32,635 nt of DNA from Gammaproteobacteria bacterium (GTDB lineage: Bacteria; Pseudomonadota; Gammaproteobacteria; Thiohalomonadales; Thiohalomonadaceae): contig JANJXC010000036.1 of assembly GCA_024709225.1 (NCBI GenBank), forward strand, positions 1-32,635, read 5' to 3'. The position numbers and the translations under genes were made by a program. Positions within the stretch are counted from its first letter, which is position 1; each line of letters starts with the position of its first letter. The notes below the pieces were generated by a model. The model was given only the letters and a program-made list of their open reading frames with translations, was not told the origin of the DNA and made no database searches. This document shows, in pieces, positions 1-6,938 of the stretch.

Positions 1-98
1 TTCAAAATTCAAAATTCAAAATTCAAAATTCAAAATTCAAAATTCAAAATTCAAAATTCAAAATTCAAAATTCAAAATTCAAAATTCAAAATTCAAAA
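1..98. repeat. Perfect 7-bp tandem array, 14 copies of TTCAAAA
   Basis: Fourteen uninterrupted copies of TTCAAAA run from the window edge to position 98, so the true array may be longer to the left. After a spacer (99-130), the other arm appears at 131-151 as TTTTGAA/TCTTGAA-type heptamers that are roughly the reverse complement. Together they form a hairpin-like element directly downstream of the exbD stop. The AT-rich composition contrasts sharply with the surrounding GC-rich DNA. It belongs to the heptamer-hairpin family seen in nine other gaps of this window. Confidence 0.95.
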
Positions 99-149
99 CA
101 TCGTGTTCGCAGCCTCGTCGACGTCAAGTGTTAATTTTGAATCTTGAAT

Positions 150-563
150 TTACTTATCCGGCTCCATCACGAAGCCGAGCCGGGCGATGCCGGCGTTGCG
201 CCCCGCCGCCATGACGCGGGCGACCTGGTCATAGGGCGTGGTCTTCTCGGCGCGCAGATGCACTTCTGTCTCTGCATCGGCACGCACGACATTGGCCAAG
301 CGCTCCTGCAGGGCGGCGTACTCCAGCGGCGCATCGTTCCAGTACAGCTGGCCGGCGGCGTCGATACTGAGGGTGATGGTGTCGGGCGTGGTCTCGCTGG
401 GCGCGCTGCTGGCCTGCGGCATGTCCACCTTCACCGCGTGGGTCAGCGCCGGCGCGGTGATGATGAAGATCACCAGCAGCACCAGCATGATGTCCACCAG
501 CGGAATGACGTTCATCTCCGCCATCGGCTCCTCGCGCACGCCGCCCAGCCCGCCGAAGGCCAT
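150..563 (-). CDS. exbD: Biopolymer transport protein ExbD
   Basis: ExbD is the peptidoglycan-facing partner of ExbB in the inner-membrane proton channel that energises TonB. The 137-residue protein has the expected plan: a short cytoplasmic N-terminus, one transmembrane segment (around residues 20-42) with the conserved membrane Asp in the VDIMLVLLVIF stretch, and a periplasmic ExbD/TolR domain ending in GFVMEPDK. The start ATG overlaps the exbB stop by one base (TGATG), so translation is probably coupled. The longer upstream reading frame lies inside exbB and was not used. Downstream is the TTCAAAA repeat hairpin. TolR is the alternative, but the adjacent tonB makes ExbD much more likely. 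Confidence 0.93.
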   Translation of the reverse strand: MAFGGLGGVREEPMAEMNVIPLVDIMLVLLVIFIITAPALTHAVKVDMPQASSAPSETTPDTITLSIDAAGQLYWNDAPLEYAALQERLANVVRADAETEVHLRAEKTTPYDQVARVMAAGRNAGIARLGFVMEPDK

Positions 564-1285
564 CACGCCGCCCCCGTGATCGGTTCGGGACGCTGCGCCA
601 CTAGGGCACAGCTGGCCGGCATCACGCAGGCGCCGGTGGTGAGAAAGGCATGCAGGTCGTGGGCAAAGCCGTCCAGTTCTTCGGCCAGTACCCGATTGGC
701 ACGATTGAAGGCGTTGTAGGCCAGCACGGCGGGAATGGCGGCGGCCAGGCCCGCGGCGGTGGCCACCAGCGCCTCGCCCAGCGGCCCCGCGACCATCTCC
801 ATGCTGGCGCTGCCGGCATGGGAGATTCCCACCAGGGCGTGGTAGATGCCCCATACCGTGCCGAACAGGCCGACGAAGGGGGCGGTGCTGCCCACCGAGG
901 CCAGCAGGGTCATGCCGGACGAGGTATGGGCGGCCTCGCGGTTCATCGCATTGCGCAGGGTGCGCACCAGAAATTCATCCAGCCCCGAGCTGTCACCGAT
1001 GCGGGAATGGGCGCGCCCGGTGAAGTGCTCCAGCCCGGCGATGCCGCTTTGCGCCAGCCGCGCCAGGGACGACACCGTATCCGCGACCGCCACCCCGGCC
1101 GCCGCCTGCATGTCCGCGGCATCCCAGAACCGCTGCACAAAACGGCTGTTGGCTCCGCGCACGCGCCGCAGCCAGATGGACTTCGCCAGGATCAGATACC
1201 AGGTCAGCGACGACATCAGCAGCAGGGTGAAAAATACCCCGATCAATACCCAGTCGCCCTGTTCGAACACCAAAGCCAGATTCAT
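563..1285 (-). CDS. exbB: TonB-system proton channel subunit ExbB
   Basis: This is the MotA/TolQ/ExbB-family channel subunit of the TonB energising complex in the inner membrane. The 240-residue protein starts MNLALVFEQGDW and has a first transmembrane segment near residues 15-35 (IGVFFTLLLMSSLTWYLI). The conserved MotA/TolQ/ExbB core with two further membrane segments includes the TAPFVGLFGTVWGIYHAL and ATAAGLAAAIPAVLAYN motifs characteristic of the family. The ATG lies 4 bases after the tonB stop and the stop overlaps the exbD start, giving a compact tonB-exbB-exbD operon. The longer open frame upstream reads through tonB in another frame and is a shadow. Confidence 0.94.
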   Translation of the reverse strand: MNLALVFEQGDWVLIGVFFTLLLMSSLTWYLILAKSIWLRRVRGANSRFVQRFWDAADMQAAAGVAVADTVSSLARLAQSGIAGLEHFTGRAHSRIGDSSGLDEFLVRTLRNAMNREAAHTSSGMTLLASVGSTAPFVGLFGTVWGIYHALVGISHAGSASMEMVAGPLGEALVATAAGLAAAIPAVLAYNAFNRANRVLAEELDGFAHDLHAFLTTGACVMPASCALVAQRPEPITGAA

Positions 1286-1289
1286 GCGT

Positions 1290-1934
1290 TTACCCCAGAC
1301 TGAATGCGATGGGCACGATGACCCAGGCCTCGACGGCACGGCTGCCACGCCGCGCCGGTACAAAATTCCAGCGCTGCACCACATCCAGCGCTGCCCGATC
1401 CAGGCGTGCGAAGCCGCTGGACGACTCCAACTCCACCCGCTGCGGTCTGCCCTGCGGGTCGACCAGCACACGCAGATGGACCTCGCCCTGCTCCCCCAGC
1501 CGCCTGGAGAGCCGCGGATAGCCCGGCGCCGGATTGCGCAGGTAGTCGGCCTGATAGGACGGCTCCACCAGGGCCACCGCCGCCTCGGCCACCTCTGCGA
1601 CCTCCGCCAGCGGGGCGGTCGGGGCCGCAGGCTGGGCCAGCGGCTGCGGCGGGACAACCGGCTGCGGCTCGGGCGCCGGCACCTTCTGCGGCGCCGGCCG
1701 GGGTACCGGTCTGGGCGGCGGTTCCGGCGCCGGCGCCACCACCTCGGCCGGCGGCGCTGGCCGATTCTGGATCAGGGCCACGCTCACCACCTGGGGCCGA
1801 GAGGCCGGAGGTGCCGTGCTGGGCGCCACCACCCATACCGCCAGGACCACGGTCAGGGCATGCAGACCGAGGCTCACCACCGCGGCGGACAACTGTAATC
1901 CGCGCCAGCGCTGTACCCCCAACCCCGTCACCAC
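1290..1934 (-). CDS. tonB: Energy transducer TonB
   Basis: TonB spans the periplasm and passes proton-motive energy from ExbB/ExbD to outer-membrane receptors. The 214-residue protein has one N-terminal transmembrane helix (about residues 14-37, with the typical SxxxH pattern SLGLH), a proline-rich linker with many Pro-Ala, Pro-Val and Pro-Glu pairs (about 40-125), and a C-terminal TonB domain (YPRLSRRLGEQGEV... to VQRWNFVPA). No in-frame ATG gives a sensible start. The GTG at 1934 is chosen because AGGGG lies about 7 bases before it; the next codon is also GTG. It is first in the operon with exbB and exbD, behind a promoter and Fur box. Confidence 0.93.
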   Translation of the reverse strand: MVTGLGVQRWRGLQLSAAVVSLGLHALTVVLAVWVVAPSTAPPASRPQVVSVALIQNRPAPPAEVVAPAPEPPPRPVPRPAPQKVPAPEPQPVVPPQPLAQPAAPTAPLAEVAEVAEAAVALVEPSYQADYLRNPAPGYPRLSRRLGEQGEVHLRVLVDPQGRPQRVELESSSGFARLDRAALDVVQRWNFVPARRGSRAVEAWVIVPIAFSLG

Positions 1935-1961
1935 GGCATGCCCCTGCGTTCCATGGGTCGG

Positions 1962-1991
1962 ATATTAAATGCGGATGAGAATGATTGTCAA
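1962..1991 (-). promoter_or_regulatory. Predicted sigma70 promoter of tonB-exbB-exbD
   Basis: Read on the minus strand, a perfect -35 (TTGACA, complement of 1986-1991) is followed by an 18-bp spacer and a -10 of TAATAT (complement of 1962-1967). Transcription would start near 1955, about 20 bases before the GTG of tonB. The -35 lies inside the Fur box, the usual arrangement for iron repression. Confidence 0.7.
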
Positions 1992-1995
1992 TTAG
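1977..1995 (-). promoter_or_regulatory. Fur box upstream of tonB
   Basis: The 19-bp site, read on the minus strand as CTAATTGACAATCATTCTC, matches the classical Fur consensus (GATAATGATAATCATTATC) at 13 of 19 positions by hand alignment, including the run AATCATT. It overlaps the predicted -35 of the tonB promoter. Fur loaded with iron would be expected to block the promoter, so the TonB complex is made under iron limitation. The divergent aldolase gene begins 70 bp away and could also be affected. Confidence 0.72.
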
Positions 1996-2064
1996 ATTGA
2001 CGCGCAATTGCCGGGCCACGGTGCCGATGTCGTCAAGACGCGCCGCATGTGGTGCAATAACGGG

Positions 2065-2631
2065 ATGGAAAACCTCAAAGCAGATTTGGTACGCCACTAC
2101 CGCTGGCTGCGCCAGTACGGCATCAACGACTCCCACAGCGGCAACGCCTCGGTGCGCGACGGCGACACCGTGTGGGTCACCCCCACCGGCTGCTGCGCCG
2201 ACCTGCTGGAACCGGGGCACCTGGTGCGCTGCCATATCGACGGCACCCGTGGCGAGCGCGCCTCGCTGGATGCGCCGCTGCATATCCAGGTCTACCAGCG
2301 CAATCCCAAGGCGCGCGCCGTGCTGCACAGCCATGGCCCGCATACCGTGGCACTGACCATGAACGGCACAGACTTCCTGCCCCCCGACTTCGAAGGCCAG
2401 TACTACTTCCCGCGCGTACCGGTGATCACCATCCCCTATAGCGATTACGTTGCGCTGGCGCCGGGCAAGGTGGCGGAGATATTGGCTGAATACCCCATCA
2501 CCGTCGTGCGCGGCCACGGCGTCTACGCCTGCGCCGAGACGCTCAACCTCGCCTACAAGTGGACCTGCTCGCTGGAGCTCTCCGCCAAGACCGCTCACAT
2601 CGCGCGGCTGGCGGGGACGCTGGAGCGATAA
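2065..2631 (+). CDS. Class II aldolase/adducin family protein
   Basis: The 188-residue protein belongs to the zinc-dependent class II aldolase family (L-fuculose-1-phosphate aldolase type), which cleaves or epimerises phosphorylated sugars. The metal-binding histidines are visible: H88 and H90 in VLHSHGPHT and H151 in VVRGHGVYA. The phosphate-site pattern SGNASVR is near residue 25, and TPTG near 39. By hand alignment the catalytic Glu of FucA (E73) is replaced by Asp (D69). The ATG at 2065 was chosen because the protein then has family length; in-frame earlier codons (ATG 2047, TTG 2008) are possible. The substrate cannot be read from sequence. It precedes thiD, separated by an 8-bp repeat hairpin. 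Confidence 0.85.
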   Translation: MENLKADLVRHYRWLRQYGINDSHSGNASVRDGDTVWVTPTGCCADLLEPGHLVRCHIDGTRGERASLDAPLHIQVYQRNPKARAVLHSHGPHTVALTMNGTDFLPPDFEGQYYFPRVPVITIPYSDYVALAPGKVAEILAEYPITVVRGHGVYACAETLNLAYKWTCSLELSAKTAHIARLAGTLER

Positions 2632-2640
2632 CATCAAAAA

Positions 2641-2779
2641 CCTGTCGCTGAGACGCAGAGGCGCGGAGATGCTTATAGCCATGGAATCCAGCAGGCATTC
2701 GCGTATCGCCGCAAGAAGCTCAACACCTCTGGCTGCAGAAACTCTGCGCCTCTGCGTCTCTGCGACAATTCTTTGAAGT
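2641..2779. repeat. 8-bp tandem-repeat hairpin (octamer family), site 1
   Basis: The left arm (2646-2670) is built from GCTGAGAC/GCAGAGGC/GCGGAGAT. The right arm (2741-2767) is built from CTCTGCGC/CTCTGCGT/CTCTGCGA, its near reverse complement. The two arms enclose a 70-bp unique spacer. The element fills the aldolase-thiD gap and ends with the flank TTGAAGTT (2772-2779), which recurs next to the second copy at 4833. Confidence 0.85.
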
Positions 2780-2792
2780 TAAGGATCGGACC

Positions 2793-3593
2793 ATGACCCA
2801 ATACGACATTCCGGTGGTGATGACCTTCGCCGGCAACGACCCCACCGGCGGCGCCGGCATCCAGGCCGATATCGAGGCCATCGCCTCCATGGGCTGCCAG
2901 GCGGCGCCGGTGATCACCGCCCTCACGGTACAGGACACGCGCAACGTGATCCGCTTCGAGCCGGTGTCGTCGCTGCTGCTCATCGAGCAGGCGCGTGCGG
3001 TACTGGAGGATATGCCCATCGCCTGCTTCAAACTGGGCATGCTGGGCAGCGTGGAGAACGTCGAGGCGATCCACACGCTATTGACGGATTATCCGGACAT
3101 CCCGGTCGTCACCGACCCGATCCTGCGTGCCGGCGGCGGCAGCGAACTGGCCGATGAAGAACTGATCGACGCGATGACCACGCTGCTGCTGCCGCTCACC
3201 ACCGTGCTCACCCCCAACAGCCAGGAGGCGCGCCGCCTCGCCCCCGAGGCCGACACCCTGGACGCCTGCGGCCAGGAACTGCTCGCCGCCGGCTGCGAGC
3301 TGGTGCTGATCACCGGCGCGCACGAAAACACCGCCACGGTGGACAATACCCTGTACGGCAACATGCGCAAGCTGGAAACCTTTTCCTGGGAACGCCTGCC
3401 CTACAGCTACCACGGCTCCGGCTGTACGCTGGCCTCCGGCATTGCCGGCCTGCTCGGCCAGGGCCTGGAGCCCTTCACCGCCATCCACGAGGCGCAGGAA
3501 TACACCTGGGAGGCGCTGAAGAACGGCTATCGCATCGGCATGGGCCAGCACCTGCCCAACCGGATGTTCTGGGCCAGGGCGGAGGAAGAATAG
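2793..3593 (+). CDS. thiD: Hydroxymethylpyrimidine/phosphomethylpyrimidine kinase ThiD
   Basis: ThiD phosphorylates HMP and HMP-phosphate to HMP-pyrophosphate, the pyrimidine half of thiamine. The 266-residue cytosolic protein has the ribokinase-fold features: the substrate loop AGNDPTGGAGIQADI near residue 13, TDPILRAGGG near 107, LTPNSQEA near 138, and the anion-hole/catalytic motif GSGCTLAS at 208-215 with C211. An AAGG ribosome site sits about 11 bases before the ATG. thiE follows 0.5 kb later on the same strand, after a small divergent gene, and the pair fits the thiD-thiE-hemL order known from pseudomonads. No TPP riboswitch is visible upstream. Confidence 0.95.
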   Translation: MTQYDIPVVMTFAGNDPTGGAGIQADIEAIASMGCQAAPVITALTVQDTRNVIRFEPVSSLLLIEQARAVLEDMPIACFKLGMLGSVENVEAIHTLLTDYPDIPVVTDPILRAGGGSELADEELIDAMTTLLLPLTTVLTPNSQEARRLAPEADTLDACGQELLAAGCELVLITGAHENTATVDNTLYGNMRKLETFSWERLPYSYHGSGCTLASGIAGLLGQGLEPFTAIHEAQEYTWEALKNGYRIGMGQHLPNRMFWARAEEE

Positions 3594-3706
3594 AGACAAG
3601 ATACAAGTAAATGAACTCGCTGCGCTCGTGCTGTTTTGATATTCAAGCAACCGTGCGCGCGGCGCACTCATCCTCCTGTAACTTGTATCTTTACTCTTGT
3701 ATCTGC
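3594..3706. repeat. 7-bp repeat hairpin between thiD and the CopZ-like gene
   Basis: The left arm near 3596-3610 contains ACAAGATACAAGTAA. The right arm (3678-3706) contains AACTTGTATC and CTTGTATC units, the reverse complement. The element lies between the convergent ends of thiD and the CopZ-like gene, so it could terminate both transcripts. Its first 38 bp (3596-3633) match 24361-24398 at 33 positions. Confidence 0.8.
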
Positions 3707-3707
3707 C

Positions 3708-3980
3708 TTATTCCATGCGCCCGATGGCGCAGGAAACGAAGGAGGTGGCCTTGGCCTTGAGCGAGGCGACGCCCTGCACCGAACCGCTCTCCGGATAACC
3801 GGCCTTGGCCAGCGCCGCCACCACCGCCGGGCGCAGCGCCTCATCGGCCTCCACGTTGACCAGCCCCTGTTCCACCACCACCTCGGCGCCGCTCACGCCT
3901 TCGATCTCGGTGACGCGCTTGCGGATGGTGTTGGCGCAGCCGCCACACTTGATGTTTTCGACCTGCACGGAAAAAGCCAT
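3708..3980 (-). CDS. Heavy-metal-associated (HMA/CopZ-like) small protein
   Basis: This is a 90-residue protein with one HMA ferredoxin-like domain, the fold of copper chaperones such as CopZ and of P-type ATPase N-terminal domains. The metal-binding motif is KCGGCANTI (CxxC at about residues 12-15), followed by the family pattern TEIEGVSGAEVVVEQGLVNVEAD. Beyond the usual 65-70 residues it has a short extra C-terminal tail with one more Cys (SFVSCAIGRME). The ATG at 3980 puts the HMA domain at the N-terminus; the longer upstream frame is not supported. It is transcribed away from thiE and sits inside the thiD-thiE-hemL group with no transporter ATPase nearby. Copper versus mercury or another soft metal cannot be decided. 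Confidence 0.85.
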   Translation of the reverse strand: MAFSVQVENIKCGGCANTIRKRVTEIEGVSGAEVVVEQGLVNVEADEALRPAVVAALAKAGYPESGSVQGVASLKAKATSFVSCAIGRME

Positions 3981-4119
3981 TGCACTACCCCTGCTTAAGA
4001 TTGTGGAAAAAGCCCCGCCGACATGGGCTCCGGGCCGCGGAAGCGGTATTCTAGCGGAGCTTGCCATCGGAAAGCGCAAACCTCTCGCACCTCCGCCCAC
4101 CAGCCCCCGACCTGATCTC

Positions 4120-4749
4120 ATGAACTCTCTGCGCCGCGGCCTCTACGCCCTCACCGACAGCACACTCATCCCGGAAGACCGGCTGATCCCGGCGGTTGCC
4201 GCCGCCATTGCCGGCGGCGCGGTGCTGGTGCAGTACCGCGACAAGAGCGGCGATGCTGCCAAACGCGCATGGGAGGCGCAAGACCTGGTCAACCTGTGCC
4301 GTCCGCTGGGCGTGCCGCTGATCATCAATGACGACGTGGCGCTGGCCGCTGCCGTGGGCGCCGACGGCGTCCATCTGGGCCGGGACGACGGCGACATCGC
4401 CGCCGCCCGCGCGGCCCTCGGCCCCGGCGCCCTCATCGGCGTGTCCTGCTACAACGAACTGGAGCGCGCCCGCGCGGCCGAGGCCGCGGGAGCGGATTAT
4501 GTGGCTTTCGGCAGTTTTTTCCCCTCCAGCGTGAAGCCCGGCGCGGTGCGCGCCGAAGTGGACCTGCTGCGCCAGGCCAGACAGCAGCTCAACGTGCCGC
4601 TGGTTGCCATCGGCGGCATCAACGCCGACAATGGCGCGCTGCTGATTGAAGCAGGCGCCGACCTGCTGGCAGTGATCTCCGATGTGTTCGGCCAGAGCGA
4701 CATCCGCGCCGCCGCCCGGCGCATCGCCGGACTGTTCGACAAGGTTTAA
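4120..4749 (+). CDS. thiE: Thiamine-phosphate synthase ThiE
   Basis: ThiE joins HMP-pyrophosphate with the thiazole phosphate to give thiamine phosphate, so it uses the product of ThiD. The 209-residue protein shows the TIM-barrel signature in order: LYALTDS (residue 7 on), VQYRDKSGD near 36, LIINDDVALAAAVGADGVHLGRDD near 67-90, IGVSCYN near 107, YVAFGSFFPSSVKPGA near 127, and VAIGGINADN near 162. The ATG at 4120 gives the usual family length; the longer frame upstream runs through the divergent CopZ-like gene. The 139-bp gap to that gene must hold both promoters, but I see no convincing consensus there. Confidence 0.95.
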   Translation: MNSLRRGLYALTDSTLIPEDRLIPAVAAAIAGGAVLVQYRDKSGDAAKRAWEAQDLVNLCRPLGVPLIINDDVALAAAVGADGVHLGRDDGDIAAARAALGPGALIGVSCYNELERARAAEAAGADYVAFGSFFPSSVKPGAVRAEVDLLRQARQQLNVPLVAIGGINADNGALLIEAGADLLAVISDVFGQSDIRAAARRIAGLFDKV

Positions 4750-4751
4750 AG

Positions 4752-4840
4752 ACAAAACCATTTCGCCGCAGAGGCGCAGAGGCGCGGAGAATTGAATTGG
4801 ATTCTCTGCGCCTCCGCGCCTCTGCGACAGGGGTTGAAGT
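4752..4840. repeat. 8-bp tandem-repeat hairpin (octamer family), site 2
   Basis: The left arm at 4761-4791 repeats GCAGAGGC/GCGGAGA units. The right arm at 4801-4829 repeats CTCTGCGC/CTCCGCGC/CTCTGCGA. They face each other over a loop of about 10 bp, so a long stable stem is possible. The outer flanks are AAAACCATTT on the left and TTGAAGTT on the right, shared with other copies. It lies between thiE and hemL and may act as a transcript end or processing site. Confidence 0.88.
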
Positions 4841-4891
4841 TCTTGGCCCCGTTGCGTTAAACCGTTTTTTATAGATAGGAAAGGTACCGCC

Positions 4892-6175
4892 ATGCCTCAC
4901 TCGCACGAACTCTTCGCCGCCGCCCAGAAGCACATCCCCGGCGGCGTCAATTCGCCGGTGCGCGCCTTCAAGGGCGTGGGCGGCGAGCCGATCTTCTTCC
5001 AGCGCGGCGAGGGCGCCTACCTGTGGTCGGAGAGCGGCAAGAAGTACATCGACTATGTCGCCTCCTGGGGGCCGGCCATCGTCGGTCATGCCCATCCGCA
5101 GGTGATCAAGGCGGTGCAGGCGGCGGCGGTAAACGGCCTGTCGTTCGGCGCGCCGACGGTGACCGAGACTGTGATGGCCGATCGGCTGTGCGAATTGGTG
5201 CCGTCCATGGACATGGTGCGCATGGTGTCGAGCGGCACTGAGGCCACCATGTCGGCCATCCGTCTGGCACGCGGTTACACCGGGCGCGACAAGATCGTGA
5301 AGTTCGAGGGCTGCTACCACGGCCACTCCGACTCGCTGCTGGTGAAGGCCGGCTCCGGCATGCTCACCCTGGGCGTGCCGAGCAGCCCCGGCGTGCCGGC
5401 CTCGCTGGCCGAGCACACCGTCACCCTGCCCTACAACGACAGTGCCGCGGTGCGCGAGAGCTTCAGCCACATTGGCGGGCAGGTCGCCTGCATCATCGTC
5501 GAGCCGGTGGCCGGCAACATGAACTGCATCCCGCCGGTGCCGGGCTTCCTGGAGACGCTGCGCGAGGTGTGCGACCAGTACGGCGCGGTGCTGATCTTCG
5601 ATGAGGTGATGACCGGCTTCCGTGTCTCCCTCGGCGGCGCCCAGGGCCATTACAAGATCACGCCGGACATGACCACCCTGGGCAAGGTGGTCGGCGGCGG
5701 CATGCCGGTGGGCGCCTTCGGCGGCAAGCGCGCGATCATGGAGAAGATCGCCCCCCTCGGCCCGGTGTATCAGGCCGGCACCCTGTCCGGCAATCCGGTG
5801 GCCATGGCCGCCGGCCTCGCCAACCTCGAACTGATCACCCAGCCCGGTTTCTACGAAGACCTGGCGCAGAAGACCGAATACCTGGTCAACGGCTTCATGG
5901 CCGAGGCCAAGAAGGCGGGGATCCCCATGAGCGAGAATCATGTGGGCGGCATGTTCGGCATCTTCTTCACCGAAGAGGCGAAGATCACCAGCTACGGCCA
6001 GGCGGTGCAGAAGTGCAACGTCGACCGCTTCCGGCTGTTCTTCCACGGCATGCTCAACGAGGGCGTGTATCTCGCGCCGTCAGCCTTCGAGGCCGGCTTC
6101 GTCTCCGCGGCGCACACCACGGCGGATCTGGATGCCACCATCGCGGCGGCCGGCAGGGTGCTGCGGACCTTATAA
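4892..6175 (+). CDS. hemL: Glutamate-1-semialdehyde 2,1-aminomutase HemL
   Basis: HemL converts glutamate-1-semialdehyde to 5-aminolevulinate, the entry to haem and other tetrapyrroles by the C5 pathway. The 427-residue cytosolic enzyme matches the family length and has the aminotransferase class III landmarks: [16 protein letters not shown] near residue 16, [16 protein letters not shown] near 112, GCYHGHSD near 139, FDEVMTGFR near 235, and the PLP lysine K265 in [18 protein letters not shown]. The ribosome site AGGAAAGG lies about 10 bases before the ATG. It follows thiE in the same direction after an octamer hairpin and ends next to a heptamer hairpin. Confidence 0.97.
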   Translation: MPHSHELFAAAQKHIPGGVNSPVRAFKGVGGEPIFFQRGEGAYLWSESGKKYIDYVASWGPAIVGHAHPQVIKAVQAAAVNGLSFGAPTVTETVMADRLCELVPSMDMVRMVSSGTEATMSAIRLARGYTGRDKIVKFEGCYHGHSDSLLVKAGSGMLTLGVPSSPGVPASLAEHTVTLPYNDSAAVRESFSHIGGQVACIIVEPVAGNMNCIPPVPGFLETLREVCDQYGAVLIFDEVMTGFRVSLGGAQGHYKITPDMTTLGKVVGGGMPVGAFGGKRAIMEKIAPLGPVYQAGTLSGNPVAMAAGLANLELITQPGFYEDLAQKTEYLVNGFMAEAKKAGIPMSENHVGGMFGIFFTEEAKITSYGQAVQKCNVDRFRLFFHGMLNEGVYLAPSAFEAGFVSAAHTTADLDATIAAAGRVLRTL

Positions 6176-6177
6176 AC

Positions 6178-6258
6178 CAGTTGCAAGTAACAAGTGATAA
6201 GAAAAAGGCTTTGTTTGTCTTCTACTTGCCACTTGTAACTTGAAACTTGCGACTGCCT
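6178..6258. repeat. 7-bp repeat hairpin between hemL and the MBL hydrolase
   Basis: The left arm (6178-6201) contains GCAAGTA/ACAAGTG units. The right arm (6219-6256) contains ACTTGCC/ACTTGTA/ACTTGAA/ACTTGCG, i.e. four ACTTGNN heptamers in register. The right arm ends seven bases before the next start codon. Confidence 0.88.
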
Positions 6259-6262
6259 TTAC

Positions 6263-6895
6263 ATGAACTACAGAATCATCCCCGTCACCGCCTTCCAGCA
6301 GAACTGCTCCCTGGTCTGGGATGAGCAGACCATGCAGGGTGCGCTTATCGATCCGGGCGGTGACGAGGAAAACCTGCTGGCCGCCGCGCAACAGGCCGGT
6401 GTCACCCTTACCCGACTGCTGCTCACCCATGGCCACATCGATCACGTCGCGGCGGCACGCGCCCTGGCCGATCGGCTGGGCATTCCACTGGAGGGGCCGC
6501 AGGAAGAGGATGCCTTCTGGCTGGCGAAGCTGCCGGAGCAGGCGGCCATGTTCGGCTTCCCCGCCACCGCCGCCTTCCTACCCGACCGCTGGCTCAGTGA
6601 CGGCGATACGGTGCAGGTCGGCACGCTGCTGCTGGATGTCATCCACTGCCCCGGCCATACACCGGGCCATGTGGTGTTTCACCATGGACCGTCGCGGCTG
6701 GCCTTTGTCGGCGATGTCCTGTTCCGCGGCTCCATCGGCCGCACCGATTTCCCGCGCGGCGACCACGACACCCTGATCCATTCTATCCGCGCGCGGCTGT
6801 TCCCCCTCGGCGACGACATCACCTTCATCCCAGGCCACGGCCCCACCTCCACCTTCGGGCGTGAACGGCTCAGCAACCCCTTCGTGGCAGACTGA
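6263..6895 (+). CDS. MBL-fold metallo-hydrolase (glyoxalase II-like, YcbL type)
   Basis: The 210-residue cytosolic protein has the metallo-beta-lactamase fold of the short glyoxalase II-like group. The zinc motif THGHIDH (H56, H58, D60, H61) is followed by CPGHTPGHVVF with the next metal His, FVGDVLFRGSIGRTDFPRGD with the bridging Asp, and a final FIPGHGPTST. It lacks the C-terminal helical domain of true glyoxalase II (about 250 residues), as in YcbL-type proteins, so thioester hydrolysis is likely but the substrate is unknown. The ATG follows a heptamer repeat arm, and I see no clear Shine-Dalgarno. The downstream kinase begins 43 bp later. Confidence 0.88.
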   Translation: MNYRIIPVTAFQQNCSLVWDEQTMQGALIDPGGDEENLLAAAQQAGVTLTRLLLTHGHIDHVAAARALADRLGIPLEGPQEEDAFWLAKLPEQAAMFGFPATAAFLPDRWLSDGDTVQVGTLLLDVIHCPGHTPGHVVFHHGPSRLAFVGDVLFRGSIGRTDFPRGDHDTLIHSIRARLFPLGDDITFIPGHGPTSTFGRERLSNPFVAD

Positions 6896-6938
6896 CCACC
6901 GGTTACGGCACAGCATCTGGAGCACCATCATCAACGGA

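Noticed and set aside
2641-2660. CTGAGA upstream of thiD as part of a TPP riboswitch
   Set aside because: The motif is a unit of the 8-bp repeat, and the second conserved TPP block is missing.
4105-4119. ACCTGATCT before thiE resembling the TPP riboswitch core
   Set aside because: No matching CTGAGA element or helices are found in the 139-bp gap; likely chance.
4752-4829. Octamer hairpins as classic rho-independent terminators
   Set aside because: The stems are strong but no T-tract follows; they may still affect transcript ends in another way.
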